DNA from: Paenibacillus harenae
Lineage (GTDB): Bacteria; Bacillota; Bacilli; Paenibacillales; Paenibacillaceae
Reading direction: 5' to 3'
Assembly (NCBI RefSeq): GCF_030812415.1
Contig: NZ_JAUSST010000006.1
Coordinates: 310,001 to 374,000 of the forward strand
DNA length: 64,000 nt
In this document: positions 53,496 through 61,589 of the stretch, piece by piece
How the letters are laid out: every line of letters begins with the position of its first letter
How positions within the stretch are numbered: position 1 is the first letter of the stretch
Program-made: the position numbers and the translations under genes
The notes under the pieces: generated by a model
The model's database searches: none
Told to the model about the DNA's origin: nothing
The model's input: the letters and a program-made list of their open reading frames with translations, nothing else

Positions 53496-53819
53496 ATGTC
53501 TGTTAGTGTGTTTAGAATGAATCAAGAGGATGATTCTTTTGAACTAGGCTTTGAAATACCAATATCTCGCGAAGAATTCTTTACAAAGTTTTGGCAACGA
53601 GCTATTGAGGAGTTAAAAATTGCTCGGATTCAGAATGGAATAGAATTAAAAAAAGAGCAGTTGGATTCTACACTTCTGGATCTAGAAAAATTGAGAATAT
53701 GGGCACAATCTAATCTTAAGAATAATGATTTGGAATATATGGTCGCTAGGATCGATTTGCGTATTAATAAATTACCATTAGCTTTTAAAACAGATAATAC
53801 CATTTTATGGATTGGATAG
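53496..53819 (+). CDS. Orphan immunity-like protein G
   Basis: 107-aa soluble charged protein (FELGFEIPISREEFFTKFWQ). The ATG at 53496 has GGAGG 5 bases upstream; the longer frame from 53484 would cover that site. It directly follows the tail of a lost tip, so it is read as its leftover immunity gene. Family not recognised. Confidence 0.65.
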   Translation: MSVSVFRMNQEDDSFELGFEIPISREEFFTKFWQRAIEELKIARIQNGIELKKEQLDSTLLDLEKLRIWAQSNLKNNDLEYMVARIDLRINKLPLAFKTDNTILWIG

Positions 53820-53830
53820 CTTAGGGTAAG

Positions 53831-53883
53831 AGAGGAGATTGCGCTTAAATTGAGCCCATACTTTTATTGGGAGTATGAAAAGT
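53831..53883 (+). repeat. Fossil of the 3' end of an Imm8-type immunity gene
   Basis: GAGGAGATTGCGCTTAAATT and the following bases through GAGTATGAAAAGTG repeat, with few changes, the end of the Imm8-like gene at 63110-63162. The fragment encodes EEIALKLSPYFYWEYEK in isolation. It shows that pieces of one cassette have been copied about 9 kb apart. Confidence 0.8.
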
Positions 53884-53934
53884 GGACTAAAGATTTTACA
53901 AACCATAGCTTATGATAAAAGAGGTTAATATTAA

Positions 53935-54513
53935 ATGTATCCTATAATAAAAGCCCCATTCGAAATAATACCACTTGAAATAATGACCAAAAGAGAAACA
54001 GATGATTATTTTCAGTGGTTTATTTCGCAAGTGCCATCGAGAATCGAAATCTTATCTACCTATTATGAGCAAACCAGTAAGGAGAGAAAATCAGGTTTAA
54101 ACTTATCACAAGATTCATTGATTACGTTATGGGAATGGTTTGTTCCTAATATTCAACGGGTAACAAAGACAACCGAAGAAATTCAAGAAGAAATGAGTAA
54201 TGCTCCAGAATGGTTAAAAGAAGAAATTGAAAATGACACTCTAAAATTTAGTGATGAGACAGAAACAATGATTATTGATATTGGAATTTACTTTGGAGCT
54301 GTAATTCTAAAATCGTATAGCAATTTAAATTGGGGAGTAATTCGTAAGCCGAGAAACTATGTTGACGTTAATCAACCAGTAATTGTTGGATTTAAACATG
54401 GAGCATTAAATCCAATAAGGGTTGTTACTAACTGTGCTTTACAAACAATCGATGAACAATTAAATAACAAAAAGTTATACGAGGTATACAATATTTGGAG
54501 TAAGTATCTGTAG
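53935..54513 (+). CDS. Orphan immunity-like protein H
   Basis: 192-aa soluble acidic protein (WEWFVPNIQRVTKTTEEIQE; SYSNLNWGVIRKPRNYVDVN) with AAAGAGG before the ATG. No tip precedes it apart from the Imm8 fossil; an rhs scrap and cassette hairpin follow. Probably an immunity gene whose toxin is gone. Family not recognised. Confidence 0.62.
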   Translation: MYPIIKAPFEIIPLEIMTKRETDDYFQWFISQVPSRIEILSTYYEQTSKERKSGLNLSQDSLITLWEWFVPNIQRVTKTTEEIQEEMSNAPEWLKEEIENDTLKFSDETETMIIDIGIYFGAVILKSYSNLNWGVIRKPRNYVDVNQPVIVGFKHGALNPIRVVTNCALQTIDEQLNNKKLYEVYNIWSKYL

Positions 54514-54535
54514 CACACATTCGATGTTTGAATAA

Positions 54536-54571
54536 ACCGAAATTATACGTACAATGCCCCGTAATCAGTTT
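54536..54571 (+). repeat. 36-base rhs core fossil
   Basis: CGAAATTATACGTACAATGC followed by CCCGTAATCAGTTTG matches the core segment encoding TNYTYNARNQL, with small changes. It ends exactly where the cassette hairpin begins. Confidence 0.75.
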
Positions 54572-54575
54572 GTGG

Positions 54576-54611
54576 CCACATGCGAGCGAAACAGCTCCAT
54601 GTGGTTTTTTA
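54576..54611 (+). terminator. Cassette-end hairpin, copy 4
   Basis: CCACATGcGAGC-gaaaca-GCTCCATGTGG followed by TTTTTT. The base change GAGT to GAGC is matched by ACTC to GCTC, a compensatory pair that supports selection on the stem. Confidence 0.85.
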
Positions 54612-54797
54612 GATTTTGGATGCTACTTTCCCGCAAGCTCACCAGTCTATGTCCCAATTGTTTTTTGCAAGTGGCCTCAGCTTTTTTTTAGCAAAACTCT
54701 GCATTTTTCACTTAAAGTTTGGGGGATAAGACTAAATGGATAATAGTGTATACTGTTAAAGAATAAAAAAATTTTACAGAAAGAAGGGGGTTTCTTC

Positions 54798-55316
54798 ATG
54801 AAAAAACGAATTCAAGAAGAACTGTGGAATGATTTTGTGAGTATGGTTAAGGAATCAACCACGAATTACGAATCGTATTACTCTTCTTTAGTCTCTTGGG
54901 TAAAAAAGCATCGGAGATATTTCACGAATGATATATTAGCAAAAAGCTATTTGAACATATTAATGAGTCTAGAGCCCAAAAAATATATTGTAGATGATCC
55001 TGAATTTAAACTGGATTCTGAGCTGAATTGGTATATACGCATTAAACCCACTAATATTAGCATTAACTATTTAAACGCCTTGATCGAAAGTAGGCTATGG
55101 GATATGGTTACCATCAGATCAAAGAAGGAGTGCCCAAACTGCCTACATGGTGGTTTAAGGTATTTATTATTGGAAAGCAAAGATGAAATATTATTAGAAT
55201 GCAGTGAATGTGCATGGACTGAAAATGCTGATGGAACTAAATATGACGGAGGTATTGCCAGAATGTTACCAGCAAATAAGATGGATCTACAGAGGCATGG
55301 AATTTATAACAGTTAA
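54798..55316 (+). CDS. Zinc-ribbon orphan immunity-like protein
   Basis: 172 aa. N-terminal helical part (ELWNDFVSMVKESTTNYESY) and a C-terminal zinc ribbon with CPNC (about residue 113) and CSEC (about 135). AAGGGGG precedes the ATG. It lies between two cassette hairpins with no recognisable tip. Likely an orphan immunity protein; it shares the paired CxxC style with the immunity gene of cassette F. Confidence 0.62.
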   Translation: MKKRIQEELWNDFVSMVKESTTNYESYYSSLVSWVKKHRRYFTNDILAKSYLNILMSLEPKKYIVDDPEFKLDSELNWYIRIKPTNISINYLNALIESRLWDMVTIRSKKECPNCLHGGLRYLLLESKDEILLECSECAWTENADGTKYDGGIARMLPANKMDLQRHGIYNS

Positions 55317-55652
55317 AAAATCAGATGGATGTATAAAAACAGTGGGCAAGCCATTGATGCTCTTGTAAAAAAGTTGGATTTATCTGGATTATATGAGTTT
55401 GCCAAGATTGGGAGTATGAAGTATCAAATGCACCTGATTATTCTAACTTAAATCAGGCAGACTGATAGTGTTAGCAGTCTTAAGGGCGTTATGACGTCGA
55501 ACAGCGGCTATTTCTGCATCGCTTGTTTAAAGACATACAGCATTAATTGTCCCTTATGCTCATGATGAAATCTTTGAACCACATCATCAAGCGTCAACTT
55601 GGCTGAAGGTTCTATTGATCAAAGCCAAGCAATTCTTTGAAGCGTTTATTAG
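55317..55652. other. Gene debris without intact frame
   Basis: After the zinc-ribbon gene, short broken frames follow. On the minus strand about 35 codons ending at 55508 read KLTLDDVVQRFHHEHKGQLM, perhaps the C-terminus of an unrelated gene. Nothing else is identifiable before hairpin copy 5. Confidence 0.4.
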
Positions 55653-55690
55653 CCACATGCGAGTTAAATAACTCCATGTGGTTTTTTTTT
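55653..55690 (+). terminator. Cassette-end hairpin, copy 5
   Basis: CCACATGcGAGT-taaata-ACTCCATGTGG followed by nine T. Perfect arms with one bulged C. An rhs scrap starts about 20 bases later. Confidence 0.85.
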
Positions 55691-55709
55691 ATTTTCATTT
55701 TATCATAAG

Positions 55710-56060
55710 TCAACCTGCCTCCGGGCAAACAAAAGAAGCCTTTTGAACGGATTCGTAAAGTCAGGTTGGGTCGTCGGATTAGCAAAACGCAGTTCAATCA
55801 TACGGGATCGACGCAGGAAGTTACCCAATTCACGTATAAAGGCGATACGTGGGCGATCACGGAAGAGAGCGACGGCAGCGGCAATGCGACCAAGTCTTAT
55901 ACGTTCCTCTACCCAAATCGTCAATTTGAGTCCACTTCATATGACCGGTCGGATCGATATAAGTAAGCGGGTTATTTTCTACATACACATACTGATTCAA
56001 ACTTAGCGGCGTATCGATCTCACCCTCATACGTATCCTCGGAAATAAAACGAGCAGGGTT
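55710..56060. pseudogene. Scrambled rhs core with an inverted segment
   Basis: 55710-55915 is plus-strand core with an internal deletion joining FERIRKV to LGRRISKTQF and running to KSYTF. From about 55915 to 56052 the core is inverted: the minus strand reads ARFISEDTYEGEIDTPLSLN, then NNPLTYIDPTGHMKWTQIDD, that is, the end of the core plus the first residues of an otherwise absent tip. Plus-strand core resumes near 56053 as GCGWLNALEKG. Confidence 0.82.
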
Positions 56061-56077
56061 GCGGTTGGCTGAACGCA

Positions 56078-57913
56078 TTGGAGAAAGGCAACGGCAAGAA
56101 GCTTGGACTTTACAAGAAGCTCGGCGAAGCTTTTGCAGACGCTGAAGGGGCGGGAACAAGCGTAGAAGTGGCCGAAATGTTTGAAACCGGCAAAATCGAA
56201 CATCTGCTAGCAGCTATCGACAACATCGTCAACGGCGAAGTCAATCTGCCGCCGGGCGAACAGACGAAGCTTTTTGAACGGATTCGCGAAGTCGGCAAAG
56301 GGTATACGGTCATCGGCACGAATTATACGTATAATGCCCGTAATCAACTCATCCATCGTGAAAATGCGATCCGATACGAGGAATACGACTATACGTATGA
56401 CGACGCTGGCAATCTGTTGACGGACAGTCGCAGTAAATACGAGTGGAATGCGCTCGGACAACTGACGAAAGTGACGTTCTCGGATGGTTTTGGGGAGAAA
56501 TATGCCTATGACATGCTGGGACGCCGCATTAGCAAAACGCAGTTCAACCATACGGGTTCGACGCAGGAAGTCACCCAATACACGTATAAAGGCGATACAT
56601 GGGCGATCACCGAAGAGAGCGACGGTAGCGGCAATGTGACCAAGTCGTATACATTTGATGCCAATGACCGACCGCTCTCCATCACGATGGAAGGCCAAAC
56701 GTTCTGGTACGTATACAACGGTCACGGCGACGTTGTGGCACTGACGGATAAAGACGGCAAAGTAGCGGCCAGATATGAGTACGATGCATGGGGTCTTGTC
56801 ACGCGCATGTACAACGGCTTAGGTGAGCGCGTACGCGAGGGTATCGGCTGGATCGGCGACCTAGGCACAGGCAACGGCAGCCCTGGATCCGTTCAAGGTC
56901 CGGAAGACGAAAGTGGAAATACCGATCCGGATTACCATCCGGGTATTGGTAATGCTGCTGAGGGTACAGAAAGCACGGATGGAACGGAAGCCGTTGAGGC
57001 AGAATCGACTGTAGATGGTGAGTTGTCTGCTCTTCTAGCTGAAGTAGATATCGAGCCGACCGCTGATATTACAACGGAGCTCGTCAAAGAGAATCCATAC
57101 CGCTATGCAGGCTACTATTGGGATCGAAAGACTCAATACTATTACTTGCAAGCCCGGTATTATGACCCGCGTCTAGCTCGGTTCATATCAGAAGATACGT
57201 ATGAAGGTGAGATCGATACACCGCTGAGTTTGAATCAGTATGTGTATGTAACTAATAATCCACTTAACTATATAGATCCTAGTGGACATCAGCAAATAGA
57301 CATCGGTGTGGTTTATACACAAGAAGATAAAAACTCAATTGCCTACTATCAAGCTATCTTTGGGCTTGCCAAATCACTTGGATATAAGGACCAAATGCAG
57401 GCAGCACATGCCCAGGCAAATCTTATTAGATTAAAGTATCAATCCAGAATTGATAGAACTATATATGCTGACAGTCTGTTTAAACCGGGAACAATAGTAA
57501 GATCATTAACATTGGATATGTATAATGAATTACTATATGGTAATGTAAGAGAGATTAGATTAGTAGATGATCCATTATTTATTGGTATGGGTTTTATAAC
57601 GGGTGCCCGCCAACTTAGATCGGGATATGTCATCACTAAAGAAGCAATTGATGCAGTCATGAAACAGTGGGGTAAGACAAATGGTCAAAAGGCTGTTCAG
57701 GCTTTTAGTAAATCCGTGGCTAAAGGCTTTGTTTCTAAAGAAGGTACAAATGGAGTAAAGGATATATCATCAGCAGGATTGCAAAAAAAAGGGATTAAAT
57801 ATACTGTAGAAATTAAGGTTAAGAATAAAGAATTTAGTGATTATCGAATTTATGGGTATCAAAAAAAGGATGGGACTTATGTTTTTGATTGGTTTAGTAA
57901 AGCTCTACATTAA
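56078..57913 (+). CDS. Rhs fragment I with RNase-like tip
   Basis: Plus-strand core from GCGWLNALEKGNGKK (about 56056) in frame to YIDPSGH at 57289. The 207-residue tip ends KYTVEIKVKNKEFSDYRIYG and GTYVFDWFSKALH. This terminal pattern (basic strand, D-Y-R-I, F-D..LH) recalls RelE/barnase-like RNase tips of polymorphic toxins, but no single family is certain. Immunity-type gene 14 bases downstream. It lacks a signal peptide; ATG 56078 is an artefact of the cut point. Confidence 0.82.
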   Translation: MEKGNGKKLGLYKKLGEAFADAEGAGTSVEVAEMFETGKIEHLLAAIDNIVNGEVNLPPGEQTKLFERIREVGKGYTVIGTNYTYNARNQLIHRENAIRYEEYDYTYDDAGNLLTDSRSKYEWNALGQLTKVTFSDGFGEKYAYDMLGRRISKTQFNHTGSTQEVTQYTYKGDTWAITEESDGSGNVTKSYTFDANDRPLSITMEGQTFWYVYNGHGDVVALTDKDGKVAARYEYDAWGLVTRMYNGLGERVREGIGWIGDLGTGNGSPGSVQGPEDESGNTDPDYHPGIGNAAEGTESTDGTEAVEAESTVDGELSALLAEVDIEPTADITTELVKENPYRYAGYYWDRKTQYYYLQARYYDPRLARFISEDTYEGEIDTPLSLNQYVYVTNNPLNYIDPSGHQQIDIGVVYTQEDKNSIAYYQAIFGLAKSLGYKDQMQAAHAQANLIRLKYQSRIDRTIYADSLFKPGTIVRSLTLDMYNELLYGNVREIRLVDDPLFIGMGFITGARQLRSGYVITKEAIDAVMKQWGKTNGQKAVQAFSKSVAKGFVSKEGTNGVKDISSAGLQKKGIKYTVEIKVKNKEFSDYRIYGYQKKDGTYVFDWFSKALH

Positions 57914-57927
57914 TGAGGAGACTATAT

Positions 57928-58248
57928 ATGGATACATTAAATCTTAAACAGTTCTTAATTGAAAAAAAATCGTTTGAAAAGGCAGCTAGAGGTTTCTGGA
58001 AGTATGTATTATCCTGGAAAGAGGATGATCCAGAAGAATTTTATGATGCATTTCAAACAAACGATATTTCTTCAATAACAATCGAAAATGAAAAGATTGC
58101 TCTTGTTATCCACTATCGGTCTGAAGAGCCGATTGAATTCGTTCAATCCACTGTAAATGTTCTACTTAACGCTCAACTTATTGCACAATACCATTACCTC
58201 CAAGAATTAGATGGAGAAGTAATGGATGATGTTCTTCAATTTTTATAG
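57928..58248 (+). CDS. Candidate immunity protein I
   Basis: 106-aa acidic soluble protein (YVLSWKEDDPEEFYDAFQTN). ATG 57928 has GAGGAG 7 bases upstream; an ATG at 57913 overlaps the toxin stop but precedes that site. Strong acidity would suit an inhibitor of a basic nuclease tip. Closed downstream by cassette hairpin copy 6. Confidence 0.72.
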   Translation: MDTLNLKQFLIEKKSFEKAARGFWKYVLSWKEDDPEEFYDAFQTNDISSITIENEKIALVIHYRSEEPIEFVQSTVNVLLNAQLIAQYHYLQELDGEVMDDVLQFL

Positions 58249-58373
58249 AATCAGAGCTTTCTTAAGTAGATATTTGTGGCACTTAATTTCTCAGTAGATT
58301 AATTTACTTGAAAAAAGAGAGTGAGTTAAATTATTCCCCATATACTGGATACTTAAGGGATTCAACTAGCCTA

Positions 58374-58410
58374 GCTACATGGAGTGTAACAACCTCTATG
58401 TAGCTTTTTT
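58374..58410 (+). terminator. Cassette-end hairpin, copy 6 (divergent)
   Basis: GCTACATGGAG-tgtaacaac-CTCTATGTAGC followed by TTTTTT. The arms differ from the other copies (CTACAT/ATGTAG) yet still pair, again with compensating changes. Confidence 0.72.
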
Positions 58411-58532
58411 CTTGTGATTAGCCGTAGTCGAATAAATCAATGGCGTCTCTGAATTATCTATTGAATGGTAATGGCTAAAAGCTTGGAGCTGCTTACGCTG
58501 ACTCTGAGGGAGCAAGCGTTGAAGTAGCCACG

Positions 58533-60347
58533 ATGTTTGAAACGGGCAAAATCGAGCATTTGCTAGCCCATATAGACAACATCGTCAACGGCGAAGTCAA
58601 CCTGCCGCCGGGCGAACAGACGAAGCTTTTTGAACGGATTCGCGAAGTCGGCAAAGGGTATACGATCATCGGCACGAATTATACGTATAAAGCTCGTAAT
58701 CAGCTTGTCCATCGCGAAAATGCGATCCGCTACGAGGAATATGACTATACGTATGACGACGCCGGCAACCTGTTGATGGACAGCCGCAGCAAATACGAGT
58801 GGAATGCGCTCGGACAATTGACGAAAGTGACGTTCCCGGACGGTTTTGGCGAGAAATATGCCTACGACATGTTGGGACGTCGTATTAGCAAAACGCAGTT
58901 CAATCATACTGGATCAACGCAGGAAGTGACGCAATACACGTATAAAGGCGATACGTGGGCTATCACGGAAGAGCGAGACGGCAGCGGCAATGTAACCAAG
59001 TCGTATACGTTCGATGCGAATGACCGACCGCTGACTATCACGATGGAAGGTCAAACGTTCTGGTACGTCTACAACGGTCACGGTGACGTTGCGGCGTTAA
59101 CGGACAAAGACGGCAAAGTAGCGGCACGTTACGAGTACGATGCTTGGGGCCTAGTATCTCGTATGTACAACGGCTTAGGTGAGCGCGTACGCGAGGGCAC
59201 CGGCTGGATCGGCGACCTTGGCACCGGTAACGGCAGCCCTGGATCCGTTCAAGGTCCGGAAGACGAGAGTGGAAATACCGAACCTGACTACCATCTGGGT
59301 ATTGGTAATGCTGCTGAGGGTACAGAAGGCACGGAAGCCGTAGAAGCGGTATCGGTTGCAGAAGATGAGTTGTCTGCTCTTCTAGCTGAGGTAGATATTG
59401 AACCGACTGCTAATATTACAACGGAGCTCGTCAAAGAGAATCCATACCGCTATAAGGGTTACTATTGGGATCGCAAGACGCAATATTACTACTTGCAGGC
59501 TCGGTATTATGACCCACGTCCAGCAAGGTTTATATCTGAGGATACGTATGAGGGCGAGATTGAGAACCCACAAAGCTTGAATCAGTATATGTATGTTGAA
59601 AATAGTCCTATAAGTAACGAGGATCCAACTGGAAAATGGTGTAGAGCAATTGTAAATAGTAAGCTTTATTCGCACCCAGGATATTGTAACAGTAGCGGCC
59701 CTAATGTGGATTATATTGAGGATAGCAACGGCTCTAACTTTGGTAGATCTATAATTAATGCAGGTAAGGTCACAGGGCAATGGTATCCAAATAATGCATT
59801 TTATCTTCCATGGGATAAATCGGGTATATCGGATGCATTCATTGGTTGTGCCTACGATATCAATTGCTCTGGTTTTGTGGGATTTGGAATTACTGGAGTA
59901 TCTGTTCAACTGGCCAAGGTTCCTAGTTTAGTGAAAACGACAGTTTCCGTTGTTAAAAAAGTATGGACCTGGGCGAAGAATTTGACTAAGGGTACGGGTG
60001 AAAATAAGTGGATTGACGATGCTGGAAATATAATATGGCCAAAGAATGAAGGGTTTGCAGGCACACCGAAAGATATCACTCTTCAACCGGGTACGAAAAT
60101 TGATAGATATGGTTATGAGTCGGGTACGTTCGTTTCTCCTCAGGGAACGCCATATAATATGCGTTCTTTAGCTCCCGGAACAGAGAACAAACCTTATAAT
60201 GTGTATGAGGTTGTAAAGCCATTGGATGCAAAAGGTGGGAAAATTGCACCATGGTTTGACCAACCTGGTGGAGGTACCCAATATAAGTTAAATCAGAGTA
60301 TTGAGCAATTAATAAAAGGCGGCTATATAAGGAGAGTGGAACCCTGA
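58533..60347 (+). CDS. Rhs fragment J with TNT-type NAD glycohydrolase tip
   Basis: A degenerate core start near 58466 is followed by intact frame to EDPTGK at 59636. The 237-residue tip has a Cys-containing spacer and ends in a clear TNT (tuberculosis necrotizing toxin-like) domain: LQPGTKIDRYGYESGTFVSP, GTPYNMRSL, and APWFDQPGGGTQYKLNQS near the C-terminus. Such domains hydrolyse NAD+ and starve the cell. The stop overlaps the immunity start by one base. Lacks start and signal peptide, so silent. Confidence 0.87.
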   Translation: MFETGKIEHLLAHIDNIVNGEVNLPPGEQTKLFERIREVGKGYTIIGTNYTYKARNQLVHRENAIRYEEYDYTYDDAGNLLMDSRSKYEWNALGQLTKVTFPDGFGEKYAYDMLGRRISKTQFNHTGSTQEVTQYTYKGDTWAITEERDGSGNVTKSYTFDANDRPLTITMEGQTFWYVYNGHGDVAALTDKDGKVAARYEYDAWGLVSRMYNGLGERVREGTGWIGDLGTGNGSPGSVQGPEDESGNTEPDYHLGIGNAAEGTEGTEAVEAVSVAEDELSALLAEVDIEPTANITTELVKENPYRYKGYYWDRKTQYYYLQARYYDPRPARFISEDTYEGEIENPQSLNQYMYVENSPISNEDPTGKWCRAIVNSKLYSHPGYCNSSGPNVDYIEDSNGSNFGRSIINAGKVTGQWYPNNAFYLPWDKSGISDAFIGCAYDINCSGFVGFGITGVSVQLAKVPSLVKTTVSVVKKVWTWAKNLTKGTGENKWIDDAGNIIWPKNEGFAGTPKDITLQPGTKIDRYGYESGTFVSPQGTPYNMRSLAPGTENKPYNVYEVVKPLDAKGGKIAPWFDQPGGGTQYKLNQSIEQLIKGGYIRRVEP

Positions 60348-60568
60348 TGAAATTACATGAGTTGGAATCAAAACTAAAGTCATCAAACATTAGACCAGAT
60401 ATGTATTCATTAACAGGAGGTCTTCCTAATGAAGCATATTGTATAGGTCAACAAAACGGAATATGGGAAGTTTATTACAGCGAACGCGGAAGTAAAACAA
60501 GCCTTAAGACCTTCCAATCAGAAGAAGAAGCTTGCCAGTATTTTCATGACTGGTTGCTCAAAAAATGA
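60347..60568 (+). CDS. Candidate immunity protein for the TNT tip
   Basis: 73-aa protein (DMYSLTGGLPNEAYCIGQQN; WEVYYSERGSKTSLKTF) whose ATG overlaps the stop of the TNT tip (TGATGA), with AAGGAGAG just upstream. The tight coupling makes it the likely inhibitor that blocks the NADase pocket. A strong terminator follows. Confidence 0.78.
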   Translation: MKLHELESKLKSSNIRPDMYSLTGGLPNEAYCIGQQNGIWEVYYSERGSKTSLKTFQSEEEACQYFHDWLLKK

Positions 60569-60580
60569 CATATCTGAAGA

Positions 60581-60624
60581 AAACCTTGATCGAGTGCTCG
60601 TCACTCAATCAAGGTTTTTCTTTT
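60581..60624 (+). terminator. Terminator after the TNT-immunity pair
   Basis: ACCTTGATCGAGTG pairs with CACTCAATCAAGGT with one mismatch, followed by TTTTCTTTT. Confidence 0.8.
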
Positions 60625-60768
60625 AACCCTATATTCTCCTATTCCCTGAACATCAGAACGCCCTAAAATCGAAACTCGTGCGCTAAAAAGGCATACTGAA
60701 TCAGCAGTTTAACAAACAGCTCGTTTTTGAATACAGAAAGCTCATACAAGTTATTTGGCTATGAATAC
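60625..60768. other. Short gap before the IS66 remnant
   Basis: No gene or rhs homology seen. It separates the TNT cassette from the left end of the insertion sequence. Confidence 0.4.
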
Positions 60769-60853
60769 GTAAGCGTCAAACCCCGCACACCTACAATTCA
60801 TTCATGAGTCATGAGAAAATAAAGGCATCCTAAGAAAGTCGGGAGGTTACCTC

Positions 60854-61189
60854 ATGACAAAAAAAGAACAACGACGACGTGAATGGATGACCCGCATAGC
60901 AGACTACAAAGCAAGCGGTCTTACGATGACCGCCTGGTGTACAGCTAATCACGTTACCCTGGAACAATTAAAATATTGGACCCGAACACTCAAAAAAATT
61001 GCAGCAGCGACAGACACTGCCTCCGGTTCACCTCGCTTCATCCCTGTTTCTGTGTCAGAGTCTGCCTCTTCCCGCATGTCTGCCTCGCCGCTAGTCGTAC
61101 AAATTGGGCACGCTAGCATCTCGCTTCAAAGCGGCTTTAACCCGAAGCTGCTTCGTGAAGTTGTGAAGGCTTTAAGTGAAACATGCTGA
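60854..61189 (+). CDS. tnpA: IS66 accessory protein TnpA
   Basis: 111 aa with an N-terminal helix-turn-helix (WMTRIADYKASGLTMTAWCT; HVTLEQLKYWTRTLKK), the IS66 OrfA pattern. GGGAGG precedes the ATG. It overlaps tnpB by 7 bases (ATGCTGA). IS66 elements need TnpA and TnpB for full transposition. Confidence 0.88.
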   Translation: MTKKEQRRREWMTRIADYKASGLTMTAWCTANHVTLEQLKYWTRTLKKIAAATDTASGSPRFIPVSVSESASSRMSASPLVVQIGHASISLQSGFNPKLLREVVKALSETC

Positions 61190-61536
61190 CGCTATCGCAT
61201 GCTCAGCAGGTTTATCTCGCTACGGGATTTACCGACTTGCGCAAATCGATCGATGGTCTTGCTGCACTCGTGCAAGAAGGTTTTGGTTTGAATCCATTCT
61301 CTCCGAGTCTGTTCGTGTTCTGCAATCGTGGACGCAACAAGCTTAAGCTCCTTTACTGGGATGTCAACGGCTTCTGGCTTTTTCACCGAAGACTGGAACG
61401 AGGAACGTTTCAGTGGCCGACCAGCAGTGAACAAGTCGTCAGCATCTCTTCCCGCGAGCTTCGCTGGCTGCTCGATGGACTTTCGCTTCATCAGCGACAA
61501 GCCCATGCCGTAGTCGCAGTGGAAACGGTCGTGTAG
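61183..61536 (+). CDS. tnpB: IS66 accessory protein TnpB
   Basis: 117 aa and complete: FTDLRKSIDGLAALVQEGFG and LFVFCNRGRNKLKLLYWDVN are the IS66 Orf2 (TnpB) signatures, with FWLFHRRLERGTF after. Function unclear, but required for transposition in IS66 elements studied. Overlaps tnpA. Confidence 0.92.
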   Translation: MLTLSHAQQVYLATGFTDLRKSIDGLAALVQEGFGLNPFSPSLFVFCNRGRNKLKLLYWDVNGFWLFHRRLERGTFQWPTSSEQVVSISSRELRWLLDGLSLHQRQAHAVVAVETVV

Positions 61537-61589
61537 CAGCCATATGTTCGCCATTTCGCCATCTAATCGAGCAGGGAACGGCCAGGAGC

